Assembly (NCBI RefSeq): GCF_001571305.1 | Contig: NZ_BCTN01000006.1 | Location: forward strand, 62,001 to 126,000 | DNA from: Erwinia persicina NBRC 102418 | Lineage (GTDB): Bacteria > Pseudomonadota > Gammaproteobacteria > Enterobacterales > Enterobacteriaceae | DNA: 64,000 nucleotides | Direction: 5' to 3' | Shown: positions 8,472-18,310 of the stretch, piece after piece | How positions within the stretch are numbered: position 1 is the stretch's first letter | How the letters are laid out: each line of letters begins with the position of its first letter | Made by a program: the position numbers and the translations under genes | The notes under the pieces: model-generated | Database searches by the model: none | What the model was told of the DNA's origin: nothing | What the model saw: only the letters and a program-made list of their open reading frames with translations

Positions 8472-8498
8472 ATTGTAACCAAAGTGCGGAACACCGCA
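8472..8498 (-). promoter_or_regulatory. Candidate promoter and operator of the lipid operon
   Basis: On the minus strand a TACAAT -10 box (8477-8472) lies 16 bp downstream of a TTGCGG -35-like hexamer. An inverted repeat TGCGG-AACA-CCGCA (8485-8498) fills the spacer, where a repressor could bind. Predicted transcripts would start near 8465, about 30 nt before the chosen ATG at 8434. Assigned by eye; no regulator is identified. Confidence 0.4.
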
Positions 8499-8571
8499 AA
8501 TTGTCAGCAATTGAAGGGGGACGAAGCGGGGAAATACAGAGTGAACTGGCTGACTTAAGGGAGTAAAACAG

Positions 8572-8598
8572 CAGAGCCTGCTGGGATAGCAGGCTCTG
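8572..8598 (-). terminator. Hairpin after truD
   Basis: A perfect 11-bp stem (CAGAGCCTGCT / AGCAGGCTCTG) with a 5-nt loop lies just past the truD stop. On the minus strand it is followed after three bases by only four T residues, so it would be a weak intrinsic terminator. It separates the housekeeping isp-truD unit from the lipid operon. Confidence 0.55.
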
Positions 8599-8619
8599 TC
8601 ACTGGGGCAGATGAAAAAA

Positions 8620-9669
8620 CTACTCGTCAACCTCAGCCGCACTGCCCTGGGTCAGCAGCAGTTCGCGCACCACGCTGGTGGCAAAGCTGCCTGCTGGCAG
8701 CCAGAAGGACATCTCCAGCGTGACGTCATCCTGCCAGTTCCACTGCAAATCGCGGGGGATAACCAGCATGGCGCGGCGTGCGGCTTCCACGCGTTCACGA
8801 TCCATCAGGGCAATCAGCGCACCTTCACCTGACAGGCTGTTTTGCTCAAAGGCCAGTGCTTCATCACGCGTACCCCACTCGCCGCTGCCAGGCAGCGGTG
8901 CGGTGATACGCAGTTCACTGGCATCAACACGCTGTTGTAAGGTATCCCGTTCCGCCGCCTCTGCCACAAACCAGCTGCCGCGTCCGGTTAACTGCAGAGC
9001 ATCGCCCGGCAGGACCCGGGTCAGGGAGCCCTGCTGCGCCAGACGGTCACTCACCACCTGATTAAACATCGCGCTTCGCGCGGCAGAGAGAATGAAACTG
9101 CGTTTATTGCGCTCGCGCACGCGGATTTCATCGGCGGCCCAGCGTTGCGCCATTGTCAGGTTATTACCTTCGTGGCCAAAACGCTGGCTGCCAAAATAGT
9201 TGGGCACACCGTCACGGGCAATCAGTTGCAGGCGCTGTTCCACCGCATCACGGTCAGAAATCTGGCGCAGTACCAGCGTGAAAGCATTGCCCTGTAGTGC
9301 ACCGGTCCGCAATTTACGGCGATGGCGGGCGCTTTCCAGCACCTCGACGCCAGTCAATTCAAATGCGGTCAGATCTGGCGTGATTTTGCCCGGTATGCGC
9401 AGGCAGAACCACTGTTCGGTCACCGCGTGGCGATCCTTCATCCCGGCAAAACTGACGTCACGTGGATGAATACCGACAAATTTGGCCAGCGCCTCTGCGA
9501 CAAAGCGGGTATTGCAGCCATTTTTGCGGATGCGTACCAGCAGCTGTTCACCCTCTCCGTCCGGCGCGTAGCCGAGATCTTCAATGACTCTGAAGTCTTC
9601 AGCACTGGCCTTCAGCACGCCGCTGGCCACCGGCTGACCGTGCAGCCAGCCCTGTTTGCTTAAATCCAT
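8620..9669 (-). CDS. truD: tRNA pseudouridine(13) synthase TruD
   Basis: This 349-residue protein has the same length as E. coli TruD. The catalytic Asp lies in [15 protein letters not shown], and [16 protein letters not shown] and [14 protein letters not shown] are typical of the family. TruD isomerises U13 of tRNA-Glu and related tRNAs. It begins 3 nt after the ispF stop and closes the ispD-ispF-truD unit. In E. coli truD overlaps surE, whereas here the next gene is the lipid-operon ketosynthase after a hairpin. Confidence 0.97.
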   Translation of the reverse strand: MDLSKQGWLHGQPVASGVLKASAEDFRVIEDLGYAPDGEGEQLLVRIRKNGCNTRFVAEALAKFVGIHPRDVSFAGMKDRHAVTEQWFCLRIPGKITPDLTAFELTGVEVLESARHRRKLRTGALQGNAFTLVLRQISDRDAVEQRLQLIARDGVPNYFGSQRFGHEGNNLTMAQRWAADEIRVRERNKRSFILSAARSAMFNQVVSDRLAQQGSLTRVLPGDALQLTGRGSWFVAEAAERDTLQQRVDASELRITAPLPGSGEWGTRDEALAFEQNSLSGEGALIALMDRERVEAARRAMLVIPRDLQWNWQDDVTLEMSFWLPAGSFATSVVRELLLTQGSAAEVDE

Positions 9670-9672
9670 GCG

Positions 9673-10146
9673 TTACGCCTTTATCAGCAGAGCAACGGCT
9701 TCACAGGCAATGCCTTCGCCGCGCCCGGTAAACCCGAGTTTCTCAGTGGTCGTCGCTTTCACGTTGACGTCATCCATATGAATACCGAGATCTTCCGCAA
9801 TATTGATGCGCATCTGTGGCGAATGGGGCAGCATCTTCGGGGCCTGAGCAATGATCGTGACATCAACGTTACCCACGCGATAGCCTTTTTTAGCAATCTG
9901 ACGCAGGGCTTCCCGCAGCAGTTCACGGCTGTCTGCGCCTTTATAGGCCTCATCGGTGTCCGGGAACAGTTTGCCGATATCGCCCAGGGCGGCCGCCCCC
10001 AGCAACGCATCCGTCAGCGCGTGCAGCGCAACGTCGCCGTCGGAGTGTGCCAGCAGACCTTTCTCGTAAGGAATACGCACGCCACCAATAATCAGCGGGC
10101 CTTCGCCGCCAAAGGCATGTACATCAAAACCGTGACCGATACGCAT
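9673..10146 (-). CDS. ispF: 2-C-methyl-D-erythritol 2,4-cyclodiphosphate synthase IspF
   Basis: This 157-residue MEP-pathway enzyme cyclises CDP-methylerythritol 2-phosphate and releases CMP. The metal site is visible in [13 protein letters not shown] (Asp8, His10) and in [21 protein letters not shown] (His42). The C-terminal [16 protein letters not shown] is the conserved trimer segment. It follows ispD by 11 nt, and the two catalyse nearby steps of isoprenoid precursor synthesis. Confidence 0.97.
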   Translation of the reverse strand: MRIGHGFDVHAFGGEGPLIIGGVRIPYEKGLLAHSDGDVALHALTDALLGAAALGDIGKLFPDTDEAYKGADSRELLREALRQIAKKGYRVGNVDVTIIAQAPKMLPHSPQMRINIAEDLGIHMDDVNVKATTTEKLGFTGRGEGIACEAVALLIKA

Positions 10147-10157
10147 TATGTGTTCTC

Positions 10158-10862
10158 CTAACTCTGTATTTGGGTCAGATAAAATTGCGCCAGCGCCAGG
10201 TCTTCCGGTCGCGTCACCTTCAGGTTATCACTGCGGCCACTGACCAGCTCAGGATGGTAACCGCAATACTCCAGCGCCGAAGCCTCATCAGTGATGGTCG
10301 CGCCGTCGTTCAGCGCGCGCAGCAGACAGTCGCGCAGCAGCGCCAGCGGGAAAAGTTGTGGTGTCAGCGCGTGCCACAGGGCTTCACGCTCGACGGTATG
10401 CCCGATATCACTGCGGCCAGCAACAGCACGCTTCATGGTATCACGCACCGGCGCGGCAAGAATGCCGCCCACTTTGCTGGTGGCCGTCAGCGCCAGCAGC
10501 CGGGTCAAATCACTCAGATGCAGACAGGGGCGCGCAGCGTCATGCACCAGCACCCACTCGGCTCCTTTTGCCGCCTGCAGTCCGGCCAGCACTGAATCCG
10601 CCCGCAGGCCGCCACCGGTGACCGTGCTCACGCGCGTATCGTGCGCCAGCGGTAACTGGCAAAAATACGCATCTTCCGGGCTGAGGGCCACAATGACCCG
10701 GCTGATGGCCGGATGGGCCAGCAGGGCATCAATGCTGTGTTCCAGAATCGTTTTACTGCCAATGGTGAGGTATTGTTTGGGGCGCTCAGAGAGCATACGG
10801 CTGCCGATCCCCGCAGCGGGGACAACAGCGATAATCTCCGGAAAGGACACGGCGCTATTCAT
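10158..10862 (-). CDS. ispD: 2-C-methyl-D-erythritol 4-phosphate cytidylyltransferase IspD
   Basis: This 234-residue protein (E. coli 236) carries the nucleotidyltransferase signature [21 protein letters not shown], with the CTP-binding loop and catalytic Lys. [11 protein letters not shown] and APVRDTMK match IspD. It makes CDP-methylerythritol from MEP and CTP in the cytoplasm. It lies downstream of ftsB and upstream of ispF, the standard enterobacterial order. Confidence 0.97.
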   Translation of the reverse strand: MNSAVSFPEIIAVVPAAGIGSRMLSERPKQYLTIGSKTILEHSIDALLAHPAISRVIVALSPEDAYFCQLPLAHDTRVSTVTGGGLRADSVLAGLQAAKGAEWVLVHDAARPCLHLSDLTRLLALTATSKVGGILAAPVRDTMKRAVAGRSDIGHTVEREALWHALTPQLFPLALLRDCLLRALNDGATITDEASALEYCGYHPELVSGRSDNLKVTRPEDLALAQFYLTQIQS

Positions 10863-10892
10863 GATAGTAATGACGGATGCTCATGGTAATGG

Positions 10893-11204
10893 CTACTGAC
10901 GGGTGGTTCGCTGCTGTGCGTTTCGTTTATTTTGGTCCGGCACAAGGCGATAGAAAGTCTCGCCGGGTTTAATCATCCCCAGCTCATTGCGTGCGCGTTC
11001 CTCGATCGCTTCCGAACCGCCGTTTAAGTCGTCGATTTCGGCAAAAAGCTGATCGTTTCGCGCTTTAAGCTTGGCGTTATTGGCCTGTTGCACAGCAACA
11101 TCCTCATTAACGCGTGTGTAATCATGAATGCCGTTCTTGCCCAGCCAGAGCGAATACTGCAGCCAGCCGAGAAGTACAAGTAACAGCAACGTAAGTTTTC
11201 CCAT
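10893..11204 (-). CDS. ftsB: Cell division protein FtsB
   Basis: This 103-residue bitopic inner-membrane protein has a short cytoplasmic N-terminus, one transmembrane segment ([19 protein letters not shown]) and a periplasmic coiled coil at about 28-70, ending in the conserved [16 protein letters not shown]. FtsB joins FtsQ and FtsL in the divisome and helps activate septal peptidoglycan synthesis. It has the same length and neighbours as in E. coli. Confidence 0.95.
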   Translation of the reverse strand: MGKLTLLLLVLLGWLQYSLWLGKNGIHDYTRVNEDVAVQQANNAKLKARNDQLFAEIDDLNGGSEAIEERARNELGMIKPGETFYRLVPDQNKRNAQQRTTRQ

Positions 11205-11396
11205 CCCCGCCCCCTGAAAAACGGCTCAATCATCCCATAACTTTTAGTACGACTCCACTCTGCCGGTGAAATAGAACCACTTTCTCAGAATAAGGTGCGA
11301 ATACGCGCTAAAAAACAGCAGGATCGGGGTCCATTGACGCCCCGCATCGATAGATTTTGTAACGTTGCGACGTAATTATAAATATTAACCCAGCCG

Positions 11397-11717
11397 TTAC
11401 CAGCCCGTCAGCAGCGTAAACAGCAGCCAGAACAGGGCGACGACCACCAGCACCGTTGCCAGTCCCGCCCAGACAAGGCGCTCCCGCAACAACACAGTGG
11501 CAACAATACCCACGATGACCGATACCGGTAAGAGTGCAAGGAAGAAGGGCCAGGTATAGAGGAAGAAGAATAACGTGTTAGAGCCGTAAAGCAGGAACGG
11601 AATCGCCAGTGCGACCCACCAGGAAACAAAGCCCATTACGCCACCGGGAACAGCCCATGAAGGCTCTTCCCGATCGCGCTCGTCTTTACGTGCCAGCATG
11701 GGGGTGACGTTATGCAT
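11397..11717 (-). CDS. ygbE: Inner membrane protein YgbE (DUF3561 family)
   Basis: This 106-residue protein has a charged N-terminus of about 20 residues and three hydrophobic segments. The central YGSNTLFFFLYTWPFFLALLPV block is shared with E. coli YgbE, and its place between cysC and ftsB is the same. The function is unknown. A perfect hairpin (11773-11790) lies between cysC and this gene. Confidence 0.85.
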   Translation of the reverse strand: MHNVTPMLARKDERDREEPSWAVPGGVMGFVSWWVALAIPFLLYGSNTLFFFLYTWPFFLALLPVSVIVGIVATVLLRERLVWAGLATVLVVVALFWLLFTLLTGW

Positions 11718-11772
11718 AAATATCCCGTTGACGCTCAGGCGGAGGAACAGGAGCGGCCCACCGCCGGGTAAC

Positions 11773-11790
11773 CGTCCGTTTGAACGGACG
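11773..11790. repeat. Perfect short inverted repeat after cysC
   Basis: CGTCCGTT-TG-AACGGACG forms an 8-bp stem with a 2-nt loop, 14 nt past the cysC stop. There is no U-tract on either strand, so it may protect the 3' end of the cys mRNA or assist termination rather than act as a classical terminator. Confidence 0.5.
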
Positions 11791-11803
11791 TTAGCCGAAG
11801 CTC

Positions 11804-12409
11804 TCAGGGTTTGATAATATCCCGCTGACGCAGCAGGTCTAATATCTGGGTGGTTAAATGTGTTACTAATTGTTCGCCATCCAGATGAATATCGGCGGCT
11901 TCAGGTGCCTCATACACAGCATCAATACCAGTGAAATTGCGCAACTCCCCGGCACGGGCCTTTTTATACAGCCCTTTCGGATCGCGTGCTTCACAGATGG
12001 CCAGCGGCGTATCGACGAAGACTTCAATAAAACGCCCTTCTCCAACCCTTTCACGTACGCTCTGCCGCTCGGCACGGTGAGGCGAGATAAAGGCCGTCAG
12101 AACCACCAGACCGGCATCGATCATCAGCTTCGCCACTTCGCCCACGCGACGGATATTTTCTTTGCGATCGGCATCACTGAAGCCGAGATCCCGGCATAAA
12201 CCATGTCGCACGTTATCCCCGTCCAGCAGATAGCTGCTAACGCCAGCCCGGTGCAGCGCCTGCTCCAGCGCGCCGGCTACCGTGGATTTACCGGAACCTG
12301 ACAGCCCGGTAAACCACAGCACCACACCCTGATGACCATGCTGCTGTTCGCGCTGCTCGCGGCTGACCGGATGCGCGTGCCACACCACATTCTCATCATG
12401 CTGCGCCAT
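11804..12409 (-). CDS. cysC: Adenylylsulfate kinase CysC
   Basis: This 201-residue enzyme phosphorylates APS to PAPS with ATP. The start [16 protein letters not shown] at 12409 was chosen because it aligns with E. coli CysC and lies 1 nt after the cysN stop; a longer frame reaches 12472 inside cysN. The P-loop GLSGSGKST, the [17 protein letters not shown] substrate loop and the [19 protein letters not shown] lid are present. It is the last gene of cysG-cysD-cysN-cysC. Confidence 0.97.
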   Translation of the reverse strand: MAQHDENVVWHAHPVSREQREQQHGHQGVVLWFTGLSGSGKSTVAGALEQALHRAGVSSYLLDGDNVRHGLCRDLGFSDADRKENIRRVGEVAKLMIDAGLVVLTAFISPHRAERQSVRERVGEGRFIEVFVDTPLAICEARDPKGLYKKARAGELRNFTGIDAVYEAPEAADIHLDGEQLVTHLTTQILDLLRQRDIIKP

Positions 12410-12410
12410 C

Positions 12411-13838
12411 TTACTGACCACCCAGCAGGTCGCGGACATTCCAGTGCGGGAAGTGACGACGCACCAACGCATTCAGCTCAAGCTCAAAGGCGCTGAACTC
12501 GCCAGGAACGGGCTGCGCCTCGTCCAGCGGCTGGCGGATCATACCCGCGCCGACGGTGACGTTGCTCAGGCGATCGATAAAGATCATCCCGCCGGTGACC
12601 GGGTTCTGCTGATAGGGATCGAGCACCATCGGTTCATCGAAGATCAGATCCACCAGCCCGATGCCGTTCAGCGGCAATGCCTCTACGTCATGCTGCGTCA
12701 GATTGTTGATCTCAACCTGATGGCGGATACGTTCCACACGCGCCCGGGTTTTCTTGCCAGCGATTTTAATATCGAAGCTCTGCCCGGGTACCAGGGGCTT
12801 TTCCGCCATCCAGACCACATCGACAGCAGCAGCCTGCACGGGCGTGAGATCGGCATCGGCGGCAACCAGCAGATCGCCCCGACTGATATCAATTTCATCT
12901 TTCAGCACCAGGGTAATCGCTTCACCGGCCACAGCCTGCTGCAGGTCTCCGTCGAAAGTCACAATACGCGCCACAGCGGACTCAACGCCTGAAGGGAGCA
13001 CTTTTACCCGCTGGCCGACTTGTACCACGCCGGACGCCAGCGTACCGGCATACCCCCGGAAGTCGAGGTTAGGGCGGTTAACATACTGCACCGGGAAGCG
13101 CATGGGCTGCTGTTCAACCACGCGCTGCACATCAACGGTTTCCAGCACATCCAGCAGCGTCGGGCCGCTGTACCAGGACATCGCGGCACTCGGGGATGCG
13201 ACGTTTTCGCCTTCCAGCGCCGACAGCGGGACAAAGCGAATATCCAGATCGCCCGGCAGCTGTCCGGCAAAGTCCAGATAGTCCTGTTTGATCTGCTCGA
13301 AGGTCTCCTGGCTGTAGTCCACCAGATCCATCTTATTGATCGCCACGATCAGATGCTTAATGCCCAGCAAGGTCGAGATAAAGCTGTGGCGGCGGGTTTG
13401 ATCCAGCACGCCTTTACGCGCATCGATCAACAGGATCGCCAGATCGCAGGTGGAGGCACCGGTGGCCATATTCCGGGTGTACTGCTCGTGCCCCGGGGTA
13501 TCCGCAATAATAAATTTGCGCTTCTCGGTGGAGAAGTAACGGTACGCCACATCGATGGTGATGCCCTGCTCACGTTCGGCCTGTAAACCGTCCACCAGCA
13601 GCGCGAGATCCAGCTTTTCCCCCTGAGTACCATGACGTTTACTGTCGTTGTGCAGGGAAGAGAGCTGATCTTCATAAATCTGGCGCGTGTCGTGCAGCAG
13701 GCGACCAATCAGCGTACTTTTACCATCGTCGACGCTGCCGCAGGTCAGGAAACGCAGCAGGCTTTTGTGCTGCTGCGTATGCAGCCACGCTTCCACGCCG
13801 CCCTGGTCGGCAATCTGTTGTGCAATTACTGTATTCAT
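12411..13838 (-). CDS. cysN: Sulfate adenylyltransferase subunit 1 CysN (GTPase)
   Basis: This 475-residue GTPase couples GTP hydrolysis to APS formation by CysD. The translation-factor-like G motifs are visible: [20 protein letters not shown] and NKMDLVDY, followed by EF-Tu-like beta-barrel domains ending [15 protein letters not shown]. No CysC fusion is present; cysC is a separate gene just downstream. It begins 9 nt after cysD. Confidence 0.97.
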   Translation of the reverse strand: MNTVIAQQIADQGGVEAWLHTQQHKSLLRFLTCGSVDDGKSTLIGRLLHDTRQIYEDQLSSLHNDSKRHGTQGEKLDLALLVDGLQAEREQGITIDVAYRYFSTEKRKFIIADTPGHEQYTRNMATGASTCDLAILLIDARKGVLDQTRRHSFISTLLGIKHLIVAINKMDLVDYSQETFEQIKQDYLDFAGQLPGDLDIRFVPLSALEGENVASPSAAMSWYSGPTLLDVLETVDVQRVVEQQPMRFPVQYVNRPNLDFRGYAGTLASGVVQVGQRVKVLPSGVESAVARIVTFDGDLQQAVAGEAITLVLKDEIDISRGDLLVAADADLTPVQAAAVDVVWMAEKPLVPGQSFDIKIAGKKTRARVERIRHQVEINNLTQHDVEALPLNGIGLVDLIFDEPMVLDPYQQNPVTGGMIFIDRLSNVTVGAGMIRQPLDEAQPVPGEFSAFELELNALVRRHFPHWNVRDLLGGQ

Positions 13839-13847
13839 GACGATTCC

Positions 13848-14756
13848 TTAAAAGTAGCCCTGGCGTTTTTTCAGCTCCATTGAGCCGGCCTGATCGCGGT
13901 CGATCATGCGACCCTGGCGCTCACTGGTGGTGGACACCAGCATCTCTTCGATGATCCCTGGCAGCGTTTGCGCTTCAGACTCAACCGCGCCGGTCAGCGG
14001 CCAGCAGCCCAGGGTACGGAAGCGCACCATGCGTTGCTCGATCACTTCGCCCGGCTGCAGATCGATGCGGTCATCGTCGATCATCATCAGCATGCCGTCA
14101 CGCTCCAGCACCGGGCGTTCAGCGGCCAGGTACAACGGAACAATCTCGATGTTTTCCAGGAAGATGTACTGCCAGATATCCAGCTCGGTCCAGTTAGAAA
14201 GCGGGAATACACGGATACTCTCGCCTTTATTGATCTGGCCGTTGTAGTTATGCCATAGCTCCGGGCGCTGGTTTTTAGGATCCCAGCGGTGGAAGCGGTC
14301 GCGGAATGAGTAAATACGCTCTTTAGCACGTGATTTCTCTTCATCGCGACGTGCGCCGCCGAAAGCGGCATCAAAACCGTATTTATTCAGCGCCTGCTTC
14401 AGCCCCTCGGTTTTCATAATATCCGTGTGCTTGGCACTGCCGTGTACAAACGGGTTGATGCCCATTGCCACGCCTTCCGGGTTACGGTGAACCAGCAGCT
14501 CCGCGCCAATATTTTTCACCATACGATCGCGGAACTCGTACATTTCGCGGAATTTCCAGCCGGTATCAACATGCAGCAGCGGAAACGGCAGGGTTCCCGG
14601 ATAGAACGCCTTACGCGCCAGGTGCAGCATCACCGATGAGTCTTTTCCGATGGAGTACATCATCACCGGGTTACCGAATTCTGCCGCCACTTCGCGGATA
14701 ATATGGATGCTTTCCGCCTCCAGTTGACGCAGATGAGTGAGTCGTTTCTGATCCAT
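13848..14756 (-). CDS. cysD: Sulfate adenylyltransferase subunit 2 CysD
   Basis: This 302-residue ATP-pyrophosphatase (PP-loop) enzyme forms APS from ATP and sulfate together with CysN. The PP-loop [18 protein letters not shown] is clear, and [12 protein letters not shown] plus the C-terminal [21 protein letters not shown] match E. coli CysD. Co-transcribed with cysG upstream and cysN downstream, with spacings of 9 nt each. Confidence 0.97.
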   Translation of the reverse strand: MDQKRLTHLRQLEAESIHIIREVAAEFGNPVMMYSIGKDSSVMLHLARKAFYPGTLPFPLLHVDTGWKFREMYEFRDRMVKNIGAELLVHRNPEGVAMGINPFVHGSAKHTDIMKTEGLKQALNKYGFDAAFGGARRDEEKSRAKERIYSFRDRFHRWDPKNQRPELWHNYNGQINKGESIRVFPLSNWTELDIWQYIFLENIEIVPLYLAAERPVLERDGMLMMIDDDRIDLQPGEVIEQRMVRFRTLGCWPLTGAVESEAQTLPGIIEEMLVSTTSERQGRMIDRDQAGSMELKKRQGYF

Positions 14757-14765
14757 ATCTTTTCC

Positions 14766-16181
14766 TCAAGCCAAATTCACAACAGGAGACTCTCGTCTGT
14801 CCTGCTGCGCTGAATGTTGGAACCATGCCAACTCCTGATGGAGATTGACCACTTCGCCAATCACTAACAGCGCCGGCGTTGGGGCGTTTCGTGCCAGTTC
14901 TTCAAGTTGGTCTAATGTACCGATCAGCACCTGCTGATCCTGGCGGGTACCACGGCCAATCACCGCTGCCGGCGTGGCCGGATCGCGCCCATGCGCCATC
15001 AGCTGACTGGCAATGTCGCCTGCCGCCATGGTGCCCATATAGATAGCCAGCGTCTGACGCGCCCGGGCCAGCGATGGCCAGTCCGTTCCCTGCCCATCTG
15101 CGCGGCAGTGCCCGGTGACAAACAGGACGCTCTGAGCATGATCGCGATGTGTCAGCGGAATCCCCGCGTAGGCCGTCGCCCCGGAAGCGGCAGTGACCCC
15201 TGGTACCACCTGGAAAGGGATGCCTGCCGCTACCGCAGCCTGAAGCTCTTCCCCACCCCGTCCGAAAATAAACGGGTCGCCGCCTTTCAGGCGCACCACA
15301 CGTTTGCCTTTTTTCGCCAGCGTCACCAGCATCTGGTTGATCTCTTCCTGCGGTACGCTGTGAGCATTAGCCCGCTTGCCCACACAGATGCGGTCGGCAT
15401 CACGGCGTACCAGATCCAGAATCTCATCGCTGACCAGGTGGTCATAAAGCACGACATCGGCCAGTTGCATCACCTGCAGGCCCCGCAGCGTCAGCAGTCC
15501 ACTGTCTCCGGGTCCGGCACCAACGAGGATAATCTCACCCTGCGGGGCTTCCGGGTCGGTTAGCTGCTGGTCGAGGGTACGTTTGGCCCCTTCTACGTTG
15601 CCGGAGGCCACCTGATTGGCAAATAAACCGTTAAACGCTTTTTCCCAGAAACGACGGCGATCGGTCATTTTGTTAAAGCGGGCTTTGACCTTCCCACGCC
15701 ACTGCCCGGCAATCTCAGCCATCTGCCCAAGGTTAGCCGGCAGTAGCGATTCCAGTTTTTCACGCAGCAGGCGCGCCAGCACCGGCGCCGTTCCGCTGGA
15801 GGAGATCGCCACCACCAGCGGGGAGCGATCGACAATAGAAGGAAAGATAAAGGAGCATTTCGGCTGATCATCGACCACGTTGGCCAGCAGATGGCGTTCA
15901 GTGGCGTCCAGATAGACCTGGCCGTTAAGGTCGCCATCATCGGTGGCGGCAATCACCAGGAACACCGTATCCAGCTGCGCAGGCTGATAATCCTTCGCCA
16001 GCCATTCAATGCTGTCATTGTCGTGCAGTGCGGCGAGCTCCTCACACAGATGGTGTGAAACGACCTGCACGCGGGCACCGGCACGGCGCAACAGTTCGAT
16101 TTTGCGTGCAGCGACATCGCCACCGCCAACAACCAGCACCGGCTTGTGTCTGATGTCGGCAAAAAGAGGGAGATAATCCAC
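14766..16181 (-). CDS. cysG: Siroheme synthase CysG (trifunctional)
   Basis: This 471-residue fusion makes siroheme, the prosthetic group of the sulfite reductase encoded nearby by cysI. The N-terminal half (about 1-210) is the NAD-dependent precorrin-2 dehydrogenase/ferrochelatase, with [11 protein letters not shown] and [16 protein letters not shown]. The C-terminal half is the uroporphyrinogen III methyltransferase, with [29 protein letters not shown] and [11 protein letters not shown]. In E. coli cysG lies with nirBD; here it leads the sulfate-activation operon, so siroheme supply and APS/PAPS synthesis are probably co-regulated by CysB. Confidence 0.96.
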   Translation of the reverse strand: MDYLPLFADIRHKPVLVVGGGDVAARKIELLRRAGARVQVVSHHLCEELAALHDNDSIEWLAKDYQPAQLDTVFLVIAATDDGDLNGQVYLDATERHLLANVVDDQPKCSFIFPSIVDRSPLVVAISSSGTAPVLARLLREKLESLLPANLGQMAEIAGQWRGKVKARFNKMTDRRRFWEKAFNGLFANQVASGNVEGAKRTLDQQLTDPEAPQGEIILVGAGPGDSGLLTLRGLQVMQLADVVLYDHLVSDEILDLVRRDADRICVGKRANAHSVPQEEINQMLVTLAKKGKRVVRLKGGDPFIFGRGGEELQAAVAAGIPFQVVPGVTAASGATAYAGIPLTHRDHAQSVLFVTGHCRADGQGTDWPSLARARQTLAIYMGTMAAGDIASQLMAHGRDPATPAAVIGRGTRQDQQVLIGTLDQLEELARNAPTPALLVIGEVVNLHQELAWFQHSAQQDRRESPVVNLA

Positions 16182-16211
16182 GGGAACCCTGTCTATATCA
16201 CTATTGTTAAA

Positions 16212-16243
16212 GGGACTATACGTCCCGCCCTTGAAGCTTATGA
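16212..16243 (-). promoter_or_regulatory. Candidate promoter of cysG-cysDNC
   Basis: On the minus strand a TATAGT -10 box (16220-16215) sits inside a small palindrome (GGGAC-TATAC-GTCCC, 16212-16226), with a poor -35 (TCATAA) 17 bp upstream. A weak -35 preceded by an AT-rich stretch (16240-16300) fits an activator-dependent CysB promoter. This was assigned by eye. Confidence 0.35.
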
Positions 16244-16436
16244 AATTACTAATTGGAATGAGTAGTTACTGAATGGAATAACGACCCGGTAAAGCTGCGA
16301 ACAAAATGTGCTTAACGGATGATATTTCGCACCTTTCAGAGAGAATGAAATTGTCTAAAACGCGTCATGATTTCATACTGTCTGCGCAAAAAAATTCGCA
16401 CATTTCGTTACAGGATAACGAATTAAGGAACCTTCC

Positions 16437-17420
16437 ATGTTGACCCTTATGCGCCTGGGGGCGTTGGCAGCCATTTTTATTTGCGGCATCAGTCTGTCCG
16501 CGAATGCCGCCAGCATGAAGACCGGTAGCATTGCCGAACAGCAGCTACGCCATATTGCCACCTATTTTCCCGGCCGCATGGCAGGCAGCCCGGCCGATAT
16601 GCTGACTGCCGACTATCTGCAGCAGCAGTTTACCGCACTCGGCTATCAGACAAACCAGCGTCGTTTCACCACCCGCTATGCTTATCAGCATCAGGCAGGC
16701 GACCAGACGTGGCGTAACGTCAATGCCACCTCGGTCATTGCCGCACGCGAGGGAAAGGTTGCGCAGCAGATTGTGATTGTCGCTCACAGCGACAGTTGGA
16801 CACCGCATAACGATAACGAAACGCAGCTTAACCTCGGCGGTCTGACCAATCAGGGGGTTGACGATAACGCCTCAGGGCTGGGCGTCATGCTGGAGCTGGC
16901 ACAGCGTCTCAGCACGCAGCCGCTGCATTACAGCCTGCGCTTCGTGGCCCTGAGCGGCGAAGAGATCGGACTGCAGGGCAGCGAAGATTATGTGTCACGC
17001 ATGACTCCCGAAGAGAAACACAATACGCTGCTGGTCATTAATCTCGACAGTCTGGTTGTGGGCAGTCACCTTACTTTTATTAGCGGCCGTCAAACACCGA
17101 AGGCCGTGGCCCGCCAGACGCGCGATCGCGCCCGGTCGCTGGCGCGTCACCAGGGGATCAGCGCGACGACACAGACCGCGCAAGATGAAGGGCCTTTTGA
17201 CCGCGCCGGTTTTCCGCTGTTATTGGTCAGGGCCAGCGATGCGCCCGGCGGCAAGCTGTCGCGCCCGGTCGCGCTGCATTTCCCGCTGGCCCTGCGTCAC
17301 CAGGCACAGCGCGATAATCTGGCTTATATTGATCACTGGTTACCTGGCCGCATCACCCGCCGCGCCCATGATTCTGTCGCCGTGCTGCTGCCGCTGATCC
17401 GTGAACTGGCTAACCCTTAA
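16437..17420 (+). CDS. iap: Aminopeptidase Iap (M28 family, alkaline phosphatase isozyme conversion)
   Basis: This 327-residue exported metallopeptidase has a signal peptide (LGALAAIFICGISLSANA, cleaved near 25). The M28 zinc ligands are visible in VIVAHSDSW (His), NQGVDDNASG (bridging Asp), ALSGEEIGLQGSEDY (Glu pair) and VINLDSLVVG (Asp). In E. coli, Iap trims the N-terminal Arg of periplasmic alkaline phosphatase. The ATG at 16437 follows an AAGGAA ribosome site. It is divergent from cysG and has the same neighbourhood as in E. coli. Confidence 0.88.
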   Translation: MLTLMRLGALAAIFICGISLSANAASMKTGSIAEQQLRHIATYFPGRMAGSPADMLTADYLQQQFTALGYQTNQRRFTTRYAYQHQAGDQTWRNVNATSVIAAREGKVAQQIVIVAHSDSWTPHNDNETQLNLGGLTNQGVDDNASGLGVMLELAQRLSTQPLHYSLRFVALSGEEIGLQGSEDYVSRMTPEEKHNTLLVINLDSLVVGSHLTFISGRQTPKAVARQTRDRARSLARHQGISATTQTAQDEGPFDRAGFPLLLVRASDAPGGKLSRPVALHFPLALRHQAQRDNLAYIDHWLPGRITRRAHDSVAVLLPLIRELANP

Positions 17421-17435
17421 TCTCTGGAGTCATCC

Positions 17436-17720
17436 ATGTACATTGTTTTTCTCACCTACACCCGCCCGATGGAAGAGGTGGAAGCCCTGCTGGAGCCACA
17501 CGTGGCGTGGCTCAATCGTTACTTTACCGCCGGGGCGTTTATCAGCGCCGGGCGTAAAGATCCGCGCACCGGAGGGATGATCATGGTGAAAGAGATGGAC
17601 AGGAAACAGCTGGATGCCATTCTGGCGGAAGACCCCTTCCAGCAGGTCGCCAGCTACGAGGTGACAAAAGTGAATATCACCCGCTCCGCCAATAAGTTTG
17701 CCGCACTGACCGGGATCTGA
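17436..17720 (+). CDS. YciI-like protein (YCII-related domain)
   Basis: This 94-residue protein is a single YCII-like ferredoxin-fold domain. It starts MYIVFLTYTRPMEEVEALLEPHVAWL, and the family's His and Asp are visible in EPHVAWL and AGRKDPRTGG. DPFQQVASYEVTKVNI is the usual C-terminal strand. YciI proteins are small cytoplasmic proteins with suspected hydrolase or dehydratase activity; the reaction is not established. It starts 15 nt after iap with a CTGGAGT ribosome site, so the two are probably co-transcribed. Confidence 0.8.
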   Translation: MYIVFLTYTRPMEEVEALLEPHVAWLNRYFTAGAFISAGRKDPRTGGMIMVKEMDRKQLDAILAEDPFQQVASYEVTKVNITRSANKFAALTGI

Positions 17721-17817
17721 GGTTTATCATGCCTGCGGCAGTCATGGCAGAGGTCACCACTGACAGACAAAGAAACCATCCTGCCTGCGAATAAGTAAAT
17801 ACCAACAAGGAAGTCAT

Positions 17818-18246
17818 ATGTTTAAAAAGGATGTTTGTGGTTGGGCAGGCATTTTGCTGGGCAGTATCGCCCTGCTGCTGGTCATCACCCACTTTATGGC
17901 CGGTCCTTTTGCTCCCCGCCCTTCACTGGAAAGCATTGTAGCAACGAAAACGCTGGCAATTAAGCATGCGGCCTTAGACGCCCTGCACGGTAAGCCGCTG
18001 GTTGAAAAAGCAAAAAGTGTCGGCTGGAATATTGACCGCATACTGTCGATTATTAGCGCAATGATGGGGGCGGGTGCGGTGATCCTTGGCATCATTGGCT
18101 GGGCACGTAAGGAAGAACATCGTGTCGCAGCTGCCGCCGGGCTTCTGGGGCTGACGACGATTGCCTTTCAGCCTGCCATGGCTATCGTTGCCGCCATTAT
18201 TCTGGCGGTGCTTATTGCAGGCGTCCTGCAAGGCCTGCTGGGATAA
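17818..18246 (+). CDS. Small inner membrane protein, function unknown
   Basis: This 142-residue protein is not recognised. It begins MFKKDVCGWAG after a good AAGGAAG ribosome site. One transmembrane segment is at about 9-27, an amphipathic stretch of about 45 residues follows (ESIVATKTLAIKHAALDAL), and hydrophobic segments lie at about 75-93, 101-115 and 118-142, which are Ala/Ile-rich. No signal peptide cleavage site or catalytic motif is seen. It lies between the YciI-like gene and the 3' end of cysH, inside the sulfate assimilation island, but nothing links it directly to sulfur metabolism. Confidence 0.65.
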   Translation: MFKKDVCGWAGILLGSIALLLVITHFMAGPFAPRPSLESIVATKTLAIKHAALDALHGKPLVEKAKSVGWNIDRILSIISAMMGAGAVILGIIGWARKEEHRVAAAAGLLGLTTIAFQPAMAIVAAIILAVLIAGVLQGLLG

Positions 18247-18310
18247 CGAACGCGGGAATATGTGCCGATTTAATGACCGACCGAAACAAAAGGTCGGCCA
18301 CTACGTAAAT

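Noticed and set aside
7415..8494. Longer start for the ketosynthase at 8494
   Set aside because: The extra 20 residues are not FabH-like, and this start lies upstream of the promoter candidate; the ATG at 8434 has a GGGA site.
11300..11345. Possible terminator between ygbE and ftsB (CGGGG/CCCCG stem then T-run)
   Set aside because: The stem is only 5 bp with a 10-nt loop and the T-run begins 8 nt later; too weak to call.
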